DNA of 64,000 nucleotides from Sutterella sp. (GCA_020025955.1 JAHHRF010000003.1:13559-77558); one strand, 5' to 3'. Positions 34,624 to 44,315 are shown, counted from the first letter of the stretch. Program-made: numbers and translations. The notes: generated by a model not told the origin, from the sequence alone.

Positions 34624-35667
34624 TTAGCCCGCCGCGAACGCGGTGTGGAGCTTGTCCATGTTTTCTAAAGCAATGCCGCAACCCTTCACGACGCAGTTCA
34701 GAGGCTCTTCAGCCACGTGAACCGGCAGACCCGTTTCTTCCTTCAAGAGTAAGTCGAGGTCACGAAGGAGCGCACCGCCCCCCGTCAACATCAAACCGTG
34801 ATCGGCAATGTCGGCGCCCAATTCCGGCGGCGTCTTTTCCAAGGCGTTCTTCACGGCCACGACGATCTGGTTCAAGGGTTCAGCCAAGGCTTCGAGAATT
34901 TCGTTGGAGTGAACCGTAAAGGTACGGGGCACGCCTTCAGCGATGTTGCGACCCTTGACTTCGATTTCAAGCACTTCGGAGCCCGGGAACGCCGAACCAA
35001 TCTTCTTTTTGATAATTTCAGCGGTGGGTTCACCAATCAACATGCCGAAATTGCGACGGATGTAGTTGATGATGGCCTGGTCAAACTTGTCACCGCCCAC
35101 GCGAACGGAGCCCGCGTAGACCATGCCGCCCAACGAAATCAAGCCCACTTCCGTGGTGCCGCCACCAATGTCAACGACTAACGACCCCGCCGCGTCGCTC
35201 ACAGGGAGCCCGGCCCCAATGGCAGCCGCCATCGGTTCTTCAATCAAGAAGACGTCAGAGGCCCCTGCCGCTAACGCGCTTTCCTTAATGGCGCGACGTT
35301 CCACCTGTGTGGACCCACAGGGCACACAGATGATGATGCGAGGCGACGGAGCAAAGAGACGCGAGGGGCTCGCCATGCGGATAAATTGCTTGAGCATTTG
35401 TTCCGTCACGGTGAAGTCTGCAATCACGCCGTCCTTCATCGGACGAATGGCCGTGATGTTGCCCGGCACACGACCGAGCATCTGCTTAGCCTGGTGACCC
35501 ACGGCATGAATGGTGGTCTTACCGTTGGGACCGCCTTCCTGACGAATCGCAACAACGCTGGGCTCATTCAGAACAATCCCTTTGCTGCGCTGATAAATCA
35601 ACGTATTGGCCGTACCCAGGTCAATAGCCAGGTCATTGGAGAAGTAATTGCGAAAAAGTCCAAACAT
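34624..35667 (-). CDS. mreB: Rod shape-determining protein MreB
   Basis: MreB is the actin-like filament that directs lateral wall synthesis. The 347-residue protein starts MFGLFRNYFSNDLAIDLGTA, with phosphate-1 motif DLGTANTLIY, phosphate-2 VVDIGGGTTEVGLISLGG and adenosine motif LTGGGALLRDLD. The ATG at 35667 is the family start; the frame extends 11 codons further. It heads mreBCD-mrdA-rodA-rlpA and is transcribed away from gatC across a 244-base gap. Confidence 0.96.
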   Translation of the reverse strand: MFGLFRNYFSNDLAIDLGTANTLIYQRSKGIVLNEPSVVAIRQEGGPNGKTTIHAVGHQAKQMLGRVPGNITAIRPMKDGVIADFTVTEQMLKQFIRMASPSRLFAPSPRIIICVPCGSTQVERRAIKESALAAGASDVFLIEEPMAAAIGAGLPVSDAAGSLVVDIGGGTTEVGLISLGGMVYAGSVRVGGDKFDQAIINYIRRNFGMLIGEPTAEIIKKKIGSAFPGSEVLEIEVKGRNIAEGVPRTFTVHSNEILEALAEPLNQIVVAVKNALEKTPPELGADIADHGLMLTGGGALLRDLDLLLKEETGLPVHVAEEPLNCVVKGCGIALENMDKLHTAFAAG

Positions 35668-35911
35668 GTCGATCGTTATATTTCTAAGAAGGAGGTCCAT
35701 GAGAGGGGAAAGAAATCCGAATAGGCGGTGTTTTTTTGCTTACCGTCCATGGTTTTGCACGACCCCTGGATAATTTAATAATGATAAACTAAACGTTCCT
35801 TTACTGGAGTAGTAAGTTGTGTTTGTTAAGCCCCTCGTTGTTTGAGAATGTTTCAACTGCCTCGCACTGACTGCTTCTTTTCCCCCAATTCCAAAAAAGA
35901 GAAATAACGTT

Positions 35912-36199
35912 ATGTCTCTGTCCATGGACGATATTCATCGTATCGCAAAGCTTGGCATGATCGAATTGACTGAGGCGCAGACCGAAAAGGTTCGTGCTGA
36001 GTTGAACGACATTTTTGCCATGATCGAGCGTATCAGTGCCGTTGATACCGATCATATTGAACCCATGCCCAACCCGCATGACGGCGTGCAACGTTTGCGT
36101 GACGATAAGGTAACGGAAACGGACAATCGTGTTGAAAATATGAAAAATGCCCCGAGTCAGGAAGAAGGTTGCTTCTTGGTGCCGCAGGTTATTGAATAA
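35912..36199 (+). CDS. gatC: Aspartyl/glutamyl-tRNA amidotransferase subunit C
   Basis: GatC stabilises the GatA-GatB complex, which converts misacylated Asp-tRNA-Asn or Glu-tRNA-Gln to the amide form. The 95 residues begin MSLSMDDIHRIAKLGMIELT, and the central ELNDIFAMIERISAVDTDHIEPM segment is the family hallmark. It starts the gatCAB operon, divergent from mreB as in other Burkholderiales. gatA follows after 9 bases. Confidence 0.94.
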   Translation: MSLSMDDIHRIAKLGMIELTEAQTEKVRAELNDIFAMIERISAVDTDHIEPMPNPHDGVQRLRDDKVTETDNRVENMKNAPSQEEGCFLVPQVIE

Positions 36200-36208
36200 G
36201 GGAATGGG

Positions 36209-37669
36209 ATGCGTAACGATTTGACCTTTAAGACGGTAAGCGAACTCTCCAAGATGCTTGCCGCCAAAGAAATCTCGGCTGTTGAATTGGCCGAACATTT
36301 TTTAGCTCGTATTGAAGCCCATAAGGACTTGAATGCCTATTTGGACGTTCGTCCTGAAGTCACCCTTGAGCAAGCCCGTGCGGCCGATCGTTTGATCGCC
36401 GAAGGTAAGGGCGGTCCCTTAACGGGGATCCCCTTGGCGCATAAAGACATCTTTGTGACCAAAGAATGGGCGTCGACCGCCGCGAGTAAGATGCTCGAAG
36501 GCTACATGAGCCCCTTTGACGCTACCGTCGTGGCGAAATTCAAGGAAGCCGGCATGGTTTGCTTGGGCAAACTCAACTGCGACGAATTCGCGATGGGTTC
36601 GGGTAACGAAAACTCCGCCTTCGGTAAGGTGTTCAACCCCTGGGACAACCAGGCGGTGCCGGGTGGCTCCTCCGGGGGGTCCTCCGCCGCAGTGGCTGCT
36701 GGCCTTTGCCCGATTGCCACGGGTACCGATACGGGTGGCTCCATTCGTGAGCCGGCTGCCTTTACGGGCGTGACGGGTATCAAGCCCACGTACGGTCGTC
36801 CCTCTCGCTTCGGGATGATTGCTTTTGCCTCGTCCTTGGATACCGCCGGTCTCTTAGGTCACACGGCCGAAGACTGCGCCATGGCTTTAGGGGCTATGGT
36901 TGGCTTTGACCCCAATGATTCCACCAGCGTGGATCGTCCGACGGAAGACTTTACGCGTCACTTAAACGACGGCGTGAAGGGCTTGCGTATTGGCGTGCCC
37001 CGTAAGTGGATGGGCGAAGGGTTAGATCCGGAAGTGCGCGCTTCGATTGAAGCTGCGATCGAACAGTACCGTGAATTGGGCGCTGAAATTGTCGACATCG
37101 AATTGCCGATGGCGGAATTGGGCGTGCCGGTTTACTACGTCGTGTGCTGTGCCGAAGCCAGTACCAACCTCTCTCGCTTTGACGGGGTTCGCTACGGTCA
37201 CCGCGCTCAGGAATACACCGACATCGAAGACATGATTCGCAAGTCCCGTACGGAAGCCTTCGGGGATGAACCGAAGCGCCGCATCATGATCGGGACCTAT
37301 GTGCTCTCGCACGGTTACTTTGACGCCTACTACTTGAAGGCTCAGAAGGTTCGTCGTTTGATTTCGGAAGAATTCCACCAGACGTTTAAGAACGTCGATG
37401 TGATTCTTTGCCCGATCACGACGGGGACGGCCTATGACTTCGGCGCGAACGCCGATCCGGTCTCGGCTTACCTCTCCGACCTCTACACGGTGCCCGCCTC
37501 CTTGGCTGGGTTGCCGGGCATGAGTGTGCCCTGTGGGATGCACTCCAACGGTCGTCCGATTGGGTTCCAGCTCATTGGTGAAACCTTCACGGAAGCGCGC
37601 CTCTTGTCGGTGGCGCACGCCTGGCAGGGTGTCACGGATTGGCATCGTCGCCATCCGACCGGTTATTAA
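36209..37669 (+). CDS. gatA: Aspartyl/glutamyl-tRNA amidotransferase subunit A
   Basis: GatA is the glutaminase that supplies ammonia to GatB. The 486 residues carry the amidase signature with the catalytic triad. Lys is in GIPLAHKDIFV, the cis-Ser in GTDTGGSIREPAAFTG, and the glycine/serine-rich VPGGSSGGSSAAVAAG lies ahead of it. It is the second gene of gatCAB. Its stop is followed by gatB after 23 bases. Confidence 0.96.
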   Translation: MRNDLTFKTVSELSKMLAAKEISAVELAEHFLARIEAHKDLNAYLDVRPEVTLEQARAADRLIAEGKGGPLTGIPLAHKDIFVTKEWASTAASKMLEGYMSPFDATVVAKFKEAGMVCLGKLNCDEFAMGSGNENSAFGKVFNPWDNQAVPGGSSGGSSAAVAAGLCPIATGTDTGGSIREPAAFTGVTGIKPTYGRPSRFGMIAFASSLDTAGLLGHTAEDCAMALGAMVGFDPNDSTSVDRPTEDFTRHLNDGVKGLRIGVPRKWMGEGLDPEVRASIEAAIEQYRELGAEIVDIELPMAELGVPVYYVVCCAEASTNLSRFDGVRYGHRAQEYTDIEDMIRKSRTEAFGDEPKRRIMIGTYVLSHGYFDAYYLKAQKVRRLISEEFHQTFKNVDVILCPITTGTAYDFGANADPVSAYLSDLYTVPASLAGLPGMSVPCGMHSNGRPIGFQLIGETFTEARLLSVAHAWQGVTDWHRRHPTGY

Positions 37670-37692
37670 TTGAGAAGCAAGGACTAAAACGT

Positions 37693-39144
37693 ATGCAGTG
37701 GGAAGTTGTTATCGGGATTGAGACGCACGTCCAGCTCTCGACGAACTCCAAAATCTTTTCGGGTGCCCCGCGTCAGTTTGGGGACGCCCCCAACACCAAC
37801 GCTTGCGTGGTGGACATGGCCTTGCCGGGTAGCTTACCGGTGTTAAACCGTGGTGCCGTTGAACGTGCCATTTGCTTTGGTTTAGCCGTTGACGCCAAGG
37901 TCGCTGAAAAGTCGGTTTTTGACCGTAAAAACTATTTCTATCCGGATTTGCCCAAGGGCTATCAGATCAGCCAGTTTGAGCTCCCCATCGTGGTGGGCGG
38001 CAAGCTCAGCTTCATGGTGGAACCGACTAAGGGCGAGCCCTACATCAAGACGGTGAACTTAACTCGTGCGCACTTGGAAGAAGACGCTGGGAAGTCCGTT
38101 CACGGTCTCGTGACGGGGTGCTCGGGCATTGACTTAAACCGTGCTGGCACGCCGTTGTTGGAAATCGTGACGGAACCGGAAATGCGTAGTGCGGCGGAAG
38201 CCGTGGGTTACGCCAAGGCCCTTCACACGCTCGTGACGTGGTTAGGGATTTCGGACGGCAACATGCAGGAAGGGAACTTCCGTTGTGACGTCAACATCTC
38301 GGTTCGCCCCGTGGGTCAGAAGGAATTCGGCACGCGTTGCGAAATCAAGAACCTCAACAGTTTCCGCTTCCTCCAGGAAGCCGTGGACTACGAAGTGCGT
38401 CGTCAGATCGAATTGATCGAAGACGGTGGTGAAGTTGTTCAGGCGACCCGCCTCTACGATCCGGACAAGGGCGAAACGCGTCTTATGCGTGTCAAGGAAG
38501 ACAGCATGGACTACCGTTACTTCCCCGATCCCGATTTGCTGCCGTGCGTCGTGGACCAGGCTTGGATCGATCGCGTGAAGGCTGACATGCCGGAATTGCC
38601 CCATCAGCTTCGTGAGCGTTTCCAGAAAGACTTCGGTCTGCCGGAATACGACGCCACCGTGTTGACGGCGAGCCGTGACATTGCGGACTACTATTTGGCC
38701 TTAACCCAGGAAGTCTCCGACTACAAGGTCGCTGCGAACTGGATGATGGGTGAAGTCTCCGCCATGATTAATAGCGTCGAAGGCATGACCTTTGCCCAGG
38801 CGCCGGTCTCCGCCCCGATGTTGGCCTCCATTTTGAAGCGTATTGCCGATAACACCATCAACAACAAGGGCGCGAAGACGATCTTCCAAGCCATGTGGAA
38901 GGGTGAAGGTAGCGATGTCGACGCCTTGATCGAAAGCTTAGGCTTGAAGCAGATTTCGGATACGGGCGCGTTGGAAGTCATCATCGATGAAGTCCTCGCC
39001 AAGAATCAGAAGTCCGTGGACGAGTTCCGCGCGGGTAAGGAAAAGGCCTTTAACGCCTTAGTGGGTCAGTGCATGAAGGCGACCCGCGGTAAGGCTAACC
39101 CGGCTCAGGTCAATGAGCTCCTTCGCAAGAAGTTAGCGGCTTAA
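37693..39144 (+). CDS. gatB: Aspartyl/glutamyl-tRNA amidotransferase subunit B
   Basis: GatB activates the misacylated tRNA by phosphorylation and amidates it. I start at the ATG at 37693 (MQWEVVIGIETHVQL), the family start, for 483 residues. An upstream extension would overlap gatA. Recognisable blocks are FDRKNYFYPDLPKGYQISQ, HLEEDAGKSVH and DYRYFPDPDLLP, and the YqeY-like C-terminal tail domain is complete. A terminator follows. Confidence 0.96.
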   Translation: MQWEVVIGIETHVQLSTNSKIFSGAPRQFGDAPNTNACVVDMALPGSLPVLNRGAVERAICFGLAVDAKVAEKSVFDRKNYFYPDLPKGYQISQFELPIVVGGKLSFMVEPTKGEPYIKTVNLTRAHLEEDAGKSVHGLVTGCSGIDLNRAGTPLLEIVTEPEMRSAAEAVGYAKALHTLVTWLGISDGNMQEGNFRCDVNISVRPVGQKEFGTRCEIKNLNSFRFLQEAVDYEVRRQIELIEDGGEVVQATRLYDPDKGETRLMRVKEDSMDYRYFPDPDLLPCVVDQAWIDRVKADMPELPHQLRERFQKDFGLPEYDATVLTASRDIADYYLALTQEVSDYKVAANWMMGEVSAMINSVEGMTFAQAPVSAPMLASILKRIADNTINNKGAKTIFQAMWKGEGSDVDALIESLGLKQISDTGALEVIIDEVLAKNQKSVDEFRAGKEKAFNALVGQCMKATRGKANPAQVNELLRKKLAA

Positions 39145-39168
39145 AGTCCGAGCGGGCTATCCCAACGA

Positions 39169-39203
39169 AATGAACCCCCGTCTTAACAACGGGGGTCATT
39201 TTG
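39169..39203. terminator. Bidirectional terminator
   Basis: ACCCCCGT (39174-39181) pairs with ACGGGGGT (39189-39196) around a 7-base loop, extended outward by AATGA/TCATT pairs with one bulge. It ends in a T-rich run and separates the convergent gatB and pyrE genes. Confidence 0.85.
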
Positions 39204-39204
39204 T

Positions 39205-39873
39205 TTAAGGGGTACCGTACGTGTCGCGATAGCGGCGAATCGCTTCCTTCCAGGGGCGTGCCGACTCGGCTAAGGGGCCTTCGCCCTCGATAAACCCAAG
39301 GAGGTCATCGAGCTTGGCGATGCTGTAGACGGGAAGTCCAAAGCGCGCTTTCACGCTTTCAACTGCCGAGCACGTGTCGGTGCCAGAGCGCTCTTGACGG
39401 TCCAGCGCAATAAGAACGCCCACGGGGTTGGCACCCGCTTGGCGAATGAGTTCAACGGACTCCCCGACCGAGGTGCCCGCGGAGATCACGTCGTCAATGA
39501 TGAGAACGTTCCCTTTTAAGGGGGCGCCCACAAATTGACCACCTTCCCCATGGTCTTTAATTTCTTTACGATTAAAGGCCCAGGGGAGATCGCGCCCCAG
39601 GCGTGCCGCACTCATCGCGACCGAAACCCCTAAGGGGATGCCTTTGTAGGCGGGCCCGTAAATCATGTCGACGGGCAAATGGTCATGGTCCATGGCGAAA
39701 AAAAGCGCCTCGGCATAAAAATTGCCCAAGCGCTCTAAACGTCGACCAGTGTTAAAGTGTCCTGCATTAAAGAAATACGGTGACAAGCGACCCGCTTTGG
39801 TCTGATACTCACCGAAACGAAGAATATTTTCTTCAATCGAAAACGCAATAAATCGTTGTGCTAAGGTCGACAT
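39205..39873 (-). CDS. pyrE: Orotate phosphoribosyltransferase
   Basis: PyrE joins orotate to PRPP in pyrimidine synthesis. The 222-residue protein has the PRPP-binding motif NVLIIDDVISAGTSVGES near residue 124, the segment GPAYKGIPLGVSVAMS, and N-terminal SGRLSPYF-like residues (KAGRLSPYFFNAG). It is monocistronic, convergent with gatB and divergent from xth. Confidence 0.95.
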   Translation of the reverse strand: MSTLAQRFIAFSIEENILRFGEYQTKAGRLSPYFFNAGHFNTGRRLERLGNFYAEALFFAMDHDHLPVDMIYGPAYKGIPLGVSVAMSAARLGRDLPWAFNRKEIKDHGEGGQFVGAPLKGNVLIIDDVISAGTSVGESVELIRQAGANPVGVLIALDRQERSGTDTCSAVESVKARFGLPVYSIAKLDDLLGFIEGEGPLAESARPWKEAIRRYRDTYGTP

Positions 39874-39954
39874 AGTTTTACTCCCTGAAAAATCTTGGAA
39901 AATTCTAACGATTTCAGCGACCCCATGGGCAAATAACCATAAGGATTTTTTCTA

Positions 39955-40734
39955 GTGACTGCTTTACGTGTCATGTCGTTTAACGCCAATGGCGTGCGCT
40001 CCGCTCATAAGAAGGGCTTTTTTGACTGGTTTGCGACGCAAGACGTGGATGTCTTGTGCATTCAGGAATTAAAGGCCCAGGAAGGGGATATTCCTGCGGA
40101 GTTAAAGGCGTTGCCAGGCTACGAGGCCTTTTTCCACTGTGCAGAGAAAAAGGGCTATTCGGGGTGCGGTCTTTGGACGAAGCGTACGCCCAACGCGGTG
40201 CGCTACGGTTTTGGCTACCCCGAGTTTGATAGCGAAGGGCGCTACGTTGAAGCCGATTTCGGGGACGTGACGGTGATTTCTTGCTACTTCCCGTCGGGGA
40301 CCTCTGGGGACATCCGCCAAGACGTGAAGATGCGTTTTTTGGAGGCGATGCTCTCTCACTTGGATGCCTTAAAAGCCTCGGGTCGCCAGGTCATTTTGTG
40401 CGGGGACGTAAACATTGCCCACAAAGAGATCGACTTAAAGAATTGGAAGGGGAACTTGAAGAATTCGGGCTTTTTGCCGGAAGAACGTCAATGGCTCACG
40501 GACTTATTTACCGACCACGGTTGGGTAGACGTGTTCCGTACGCTCGATACCCGTCCTGATCAGTACACCTGGTGGAGTCAGCGAGGGCAGGCCCGCGCCA
40601 AGAATGTTGGGTGGCGTATTGACTACCAAATCGCCACACCCGAAGTGGCCGCCAAGGCGGTTGCTACGTCGATTTACCCCGATGAAAAGTTTTCTGACCA
40701 TGCCCCCCTCACCGTGGTCTACGAACTGGATTAA
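39955..40734 (+). CDS. xth: Exodeoxyribonuclease III (AP endonuclease)
   Basis: The enzyme cleaves abasic sites and 3' blocked ends in base excision repair. The 259 residues fit the EEP nuclease fold. Catalytic and metal residues are visible in MSFNANGVRS, CIQELKAQEGD (Glu), LCGDVNIAHKEIDL (Asp/Asn) and the C-terminal SDHAPLTVVYEL. The start is a GTG at 39955 with AAGGA about 10 bases ahead. It is divergent from pyrE, and rsuA follows 6 bases after the stop. Confidence 0.94.
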   Translation: MTALRVMSFNANGVRSAHKKGFFDWFATQDVDVLCIQELKAQEGDIPAELKALPGYEAFFHCAEKKGYSGCGLWTKRTPNAVRYGFGYPEFDSEGRYVEADFGDVTVISCYFPSGTSGDIRQDVKMRFLEAMLSHLDALKASGRQVILCGDVNIAHKEIDLKNWKGNLKNSGFLPEERQWLTDLFTDHGWVDVFRTLDTRPDQYTWWSQRGQARAKNVGWRIDYQIATPEVAAKAVATSIYPDEKFSDHAPLTVVYELD

Positions 40735-40740
40735 CGAAGC

Positions 40741-41436
40741 ATGAAAAAAGCACTGAAAGATATTTTGTTCACCCAAGGGTTTGGCACGCGTTACGACTGC
40801 GAGCAGTTAGCGATGTCGGGCGCTGTGGAAATTGAGGGCGTCCCGCAGACGGATGCTGACGCCGTTTATGAAACCGACGGGCTTTGGCTCACGTGGCGCG
40901 ATCGCTCGTGGCCCGCGCGCGATACCATCATCATCGCAATGAATAAGCCTGCAGGCTATGAATGCTCCATGAAGCCGGGGTTCAACCCCTCGGTAATGAG
41001 CTTGTTGCCGAGCCCCTTGCGTAAGCGTAATGCCCAGCCGGTGGGGCGCTTAGACGTCGATACCACGGGGTTATTGCTTTTTACCGATGACGGCGCGCTT
41101 TTACACCGTTTAACGCACCCCAAGCGCCATGTGGACAAGGTCTATAAGGTGACCTGTAAGCATGAGGTGGCGCCAGGGACTTGCGAAAAGCTCTTGGCGG
41201 GCGTTTTGTTAGCGGACGAAAAGCAAACCGTCAAAGCCAAGACCGTGGAACAGGTCGACGCCAACACCCTTTTATTGACCCTCACGGAAGGGAAATACCA
41301 TCAGGTGAAGCGCATGGTAGCAGCCTGCTCCAATCGAGTGGAAGCGCTTCATCGTGTGAGCGTAGGCAACTACGTCATGCCAGACACCCTCAAAGAAGGG
41401 GATTGGGTCTGGATTGAGCGCTCGGACATTCTTTAA
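40741..41436 (+). CDS. rsuA: 16S rRNA pseudouridine(516) synthase RsuA
   Basis: RsuA converts U516 of 16S rRNA to pseudouridine. The 231 residues have an S4-like N-terminal domain (KDILFTQGFGTRYDCEQL). The RsuA/RluB catalytic core includes VGRLDVDTTGLLLFTDDG with the catalytic Asp, and GKYHQVKRMVAACSNRVEALHR. It is most like RsuA by length and N-terminus; RluB/E/F relatives are less likely. It lies between xth and the AmpG-like gene. Confidence 0.86.
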   Translation: MKKALKDILFTQGFGTRYDCEQLAMSGAVEIEGVPQTDADAVYETDGLWLTWRDRSWPARDTIIIAMNKPAGYECSMKPGFNPSVMSLLPSPLRKRNAQPVGRLDVDTTGLLLFTDDGALLHRLTHPKRHVDKVYKVTCKHEVAPGTCEKLLAGVLLADEKQTVKAKTVEQVDANTLLLTLTEGKYHQVKRMVAACSNRVEALHRVSVGNYVMPDTLKEGDWVWIERSDIL

Positions 41437-41456
41437 CCCTTGAGGACGCCCCCGTC

Positions 41457-42812
41457 ATGATTCCTGATACCCTGCGCGAGAGCTGGCGCCTCTATTCCAA
41501 ACCCGTCACCCTGAGGATGTTCTTTTTGGGCTTTTCCTCGGGGCTCCCTTTATTGTTGGTGATCGGGACCTTAGGGTTTTGGTTGCGCGAGGCGGGGATT
41601 GACTTAAAGACCATCGGCTTTATGAGTTGGGTGGGCTTGGTCTACGGCTTTAAATGGGTGTGGTCCCCCTTGGTAGACCGCCTGCCCCTGCCCTTTTTAA
41701 CGGCGCGCTTTGGACGCCGTCGTGGGTGGCTTCTTTTTGCGCAACTGGGGCTGATGGTGTCCCTGGCGTTATTAGCCAACACCAACCCGGCAGAGCACCT
41801 TGAACGCTTTGCCTTGCTTGCGGTATTAACGGCCTTCTTCTCAGCCACGCAAGACATTGCGCTCGATGCCTACCGCATTGATTCGGCGGATGTGAACACC
41901 CAAGGGGCCTTGGCGGCCATGTATCAGGCGGGGTATCGCTTAGCCATGATCTGGTCGGGCGCGGGCGCCCTGGTCGTCGCCGCGTGGGCGGCCGCGGGCG
42001 AGGCAGGGTACGTCTATACCGCTTGGCAGGTGAGTTACCTCGTGATGAGCGCCTCTGTTTTGGTGGGCGTGGTGAGTGTGCTCACGGCGGACGAACCCCC
42101 AAGTCCTCAAAAGACCGTGGAAAAAACGGGCTTTGTGGCGCGACTTGAAGCCCACTTAATCGCCCCCTTTAAAGACTTCACGCTTCGCTTTGGGTGGGTG
42201 GCGATTCTATTGATGGCGATTATTGCGTCTTACCGTATTAGTGACGTCGTCATGGGCGTGATGGCGAATCCCTTTTACGCGGACATGGGTTTTACCAAAG
42301 CGGAAGTCGCTGCGGTGAGTAAAGTCTTTGGCGTTTTGATGACCCTCTTGGGGGCGTTTATCGGGGGCGTGGTGGTGCTTCGCTTTGGGGTACTTCGCAC
42401 CATGATCCTGGGCGCCTTTTTAACCGCGGGCACCAACCTCTTGTTTTCGGTGTTGGCGGGCATGGGGCATAACCTCACGATGCTCATCTTCACGGTTTCC
42501 GCCGACAACTTAGCGTCGGGGTTGGCGTCCGCCGCCTTCATTGCGTTCTTGTCGGGTCTTACCAATCGCGAATACTCGGCGACGCAGTATGCGATTTTGA
42601 GCTCTTTGATGCTGCTCCTTCCCAAATTCCTCGCGGGCTTCTCGGGGGTTTTAGTGGGCGCGTGGGGCTATCAGCTCTTCTTCACGTTTACGGCCCTCTT
42701 GGGGGTGCCCGTGATCGTGCTCTTGTGGTTTACCGCACGCGAAGGCTACTTGACGCGCTTGGGCGAGGCGGATAACGAAACGCCTCGCGAAATGGGGAAG
42801 ACCGAGCACTAA
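41457..42812 (+). CDS. ampG: AmpG-like muropeptide permease (MFS)
   Basis: AmpG imports GlcNAc-anhydroMurNAc muropeptides for cell-wall recycling. The 451-residue protein has about 12-14 membrane helices. The family N-terminus is FFLGFSSGLPLLLVIGTLGFWLREAGID, followed by VGLVYGFKWVWSPLVDR and ATQDIALDAYRID, all typical of the AmpG (PAT) subfamily of the MFS. It would complement the elongasome genes earlier in the window. A bidirectional terminator follows. Confidence 0.87.
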   Translation: MIPDTLRESWRLYSKPVTLRMFFLGFSSGLPLLLVIGTLGFWLREAGIDLKTIGFMSWVGLVYGFKWVWSPLVDRLPLPFLTARFGRRRGWLLFAQLGLMVSLALLANTNPAEHLERFALLAVLTAFFSATQDIALDAYRIDSADVNTQGALAAMYQAGYRLAMIWSGAGALVVAAWAAAGEAGYVYTAWQVSYLVMSASVLVGVVSVLTADEPPSPQKTVEKTGFVARLEAHLIAPFKDFTLRFGWVAILLMAIIASYRISDVVMGVMANPFYADMGFTKAEVAAVSKVFGVLMTLLGAFIGGVVVLRFGVLRTMILGAFLTAGTNLLFSVLAGMGHNLTMLIFTVSADNLASGLASAAFIAFLSGLTNREYSATQYAILSSLMLLLPKFLAGFSGVLVGAWGYQLFFTFTALLGVPVIVLLWFTAREGYLTRLGEADNETPREMGKTEH

Positions 42813-42859
42813 GGCGTTGGCCGTTGGGTCGGCGTTCGAACCCGGTTAATCAATAAACA

Positions 42860-42885
42860 AAAAGGGCACCCATCGGTGCCCTTTT
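42860..42885. terminator. Bidirectional terminator
   Basis: AAAAGGGCACC (42860-42870) pairs perfectly with GGTGCCCTTTT (42875-42885) around the loop CATC. It lies between the convergent ampG-like and UPF0149 genes. Confidence 0.9.
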
Positions 42886-42923
42886 GTGTGGATGGGGGCA
42901 TTGGCCCCATCTGGCGTTCTCTC

Positions 42924-43658
42924 TTAGTAGGACTTGCGCTTATAGGTCTGCTTCGGCCCCTTCGGACGGCCATTAGGACCGTGCTTGCCGTTCATGGCAT
43001 TAAAGGGCTTCTTAAAGGGTTTCTTCTCTTGGGTTTCCAAGGCAAAGCCACGCGTCACGGACGCGATTTCTGCAACCGATGCAGCGATATCGTCCACGGC
43101 TTGGTCCAGGTTTTCCAAGGGGCTTTCAAGGTCTAAATCTTCCTTGATGGCAGCAAGGTCCCCGATCAATTCTTCGGGCAAGTGACGGAAGATCCCTAAG
43201 AGGGCGCTCGAGACGAGTTCATCGTCGTGCTCACGAAGCCCAGGGAAGCGCTCACAGGCTTCTAAAAAGCCCAAGGCAAACGGGGTGACCGCGGCGATCG
43301 AGTCAAAGCCGCGCACCGGACGACCCTTTTCGTCTTCGATGGGGTAGATGATCGGATCGAGCATCTTGGTGTGCGCCAAATCCCAGTCCAAGGAGCGATA
43401 GCGACGGTACACCAACTCTTCTAAGCGACGGTGTGCCTTCTCGTCAGGTAAGACCGCTTCAGCGCGCCCTTCCGCGTCAAACACAAAGGGCATCCAGTTG
43501 GAGGGACCGGGCTCTTCCGGCAAGAGCAAAAGTGCCGTTAAGTACCCGTCCATGGCATCGGCTTCCATGGGTTCATAGGGTTCAGGGATTTCGGCTAACA
43601 ATTCGCCAATTTCCACGAATTCCTCATCATTGAGGGGGGTGTCGTAATAGTTCGTCAT
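42924..43658 (-). CDS. UPF0149/YecA family protein
   Basis: The protein matches the UPF0149 (YecA/YgfB) family, with the signature AMDGYLTALLLLPEEPGPSNWMPFVF near residue 35 and GFLEACERFPGL further on. The role of these proteins is not settled. The C-terminal 40 residues are rich in Lys, Gly and Pro (KPFKKPFNAMNGKHGPNG). YecA proteins often end in a SEC-C zinc motif, and I see none here. I chose the ATG at 43658 (MTNYYDTPLNDEE), giving 244 residues; the frame extends to 43715. Confidence 0.78.
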   Translation of the reverse strand: MTNYYDTPLNDEEFVEIGELLAEIPEPYEPMEADAMDGYLTALLLLPEEPGPSNWMPFVFDAEGRAEAVLPDEKAHRRLEELVYRRYRSLDWDLAHTKMLDPIIYPIEDEKGRPVRGFDSIAAVTPFALGFLEACERFPGLREHDDELVSSALLGIFRHLPEELIGDLAAIKEDLDLESPLENLDQAVDDIAASVAEIASVTRGFALETQEKKPFKKPFNAMNGKHGPNGRPKGPKQTYKRKSY

Positions 43659-43917
43659 AGTATCGTTCTTCACAAGCGACCCGATCGTTTCGTTAAACGG
43701 GGTCGACATCATCAACAGTGTTCTTGGGGGACAGTGTATAGAGAAAGCGAGGAAGGCGCTCAGAATAATGCGCCGTTTGGGTGAAAAGGAAAGGGTTTCA
43801 AAGTTGGGGTTTGTGTAAAGAGTTGTTCCCCCGCGCGTCTTTTCCCCCTGTAGTGGGCGCGGTGGCGGTGTTAAACTTCAGGTATTCACTCTTTACCTTC
43901 TTTTCAACGAGGTCGCT

Positions 43918-44268
43918 ATGGCGTTAGTTGCTTTTTCTTCCCGTGCGACGGGGCCCTTCATTATGTTTGAAGACACCGCCCGTGGCATTTTCAAGCTCTT
44001 AGGGGAACCGTGGGTCGGCGAAGGCGCTTGGGCGCCTGAAGATCTCCCGGGGATTCTGGCGGAATTGGATCGCCTGGAGGCGCTCGATAAAGACCGCGAG
44101 CGTCAATGCCGTGCCGAGGAATTGAAGGCGGAATTTGAAAATGACGACCCGGTCTTGAAAAAAGAGCGTGAAGAACGCGTTCACCTCTATCAGCGATTGG
44201 TTCCCTTACAGGACATGATTCGTCGCTCGATTAAAAAGGATGTGCCCGTGGTGTGGGGGAAGCCCTAA
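43918..44268 (+). CDS. DUF1840 family protein
   Basis: This 116-residue protein fits the DUF1840 family, found mainly in betaproteobacteria. It begins MALVAFSSRATGPFIMFED, typical of the family. A middle helical, charged segment (LAELDRLEALDKDRERQ) precedes YQRLVPLQDMI and a C-terminal VPVVWGKP. No function is established. It is a single-gene unit with a terminator after it. Confidence 0.8.
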   Translation: MALVAFSSRATGPFIMFEDTARGIFKLLGEPWVGEGAWAPEDLPGILAELDRLEALDKDRERQCRAEELKAEFENDDPVLKKEREERVHLYQRLVPLQDMIRRSIKKDVPVVWGKP

Positions 44269-44286
44269 ACCCTTACGGACAATGAA

Positions 44287-44315
44287 AAAAGCGCTGATAG
44301 TGAATCAGCGCTTTT
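44287..44315. terminator. Bidirectional terminator
   Basis: AAAAGCGCTGAT (44287-44298) pairs perfectly with ATCAGCGCTTTT (44304-44315) around a 5-base loop. It lies between the convergent DUF1840 gene and trkH. Confidence 0.9.

Noticed and set aside
41457..42812. AmpG-like permease as a drug-resistance determinant
   Set aside because: AmpG is a housekeeping recycling permease; no ampC, ampR or other resistance gene is linked here.
42825..42845. GTTCGAACCC sequence resembling a tRNA T-loop
   Set aside because: A tRNA here would run into the ampG coding sequence, and no acceptor, D or anticodon arms can be built.
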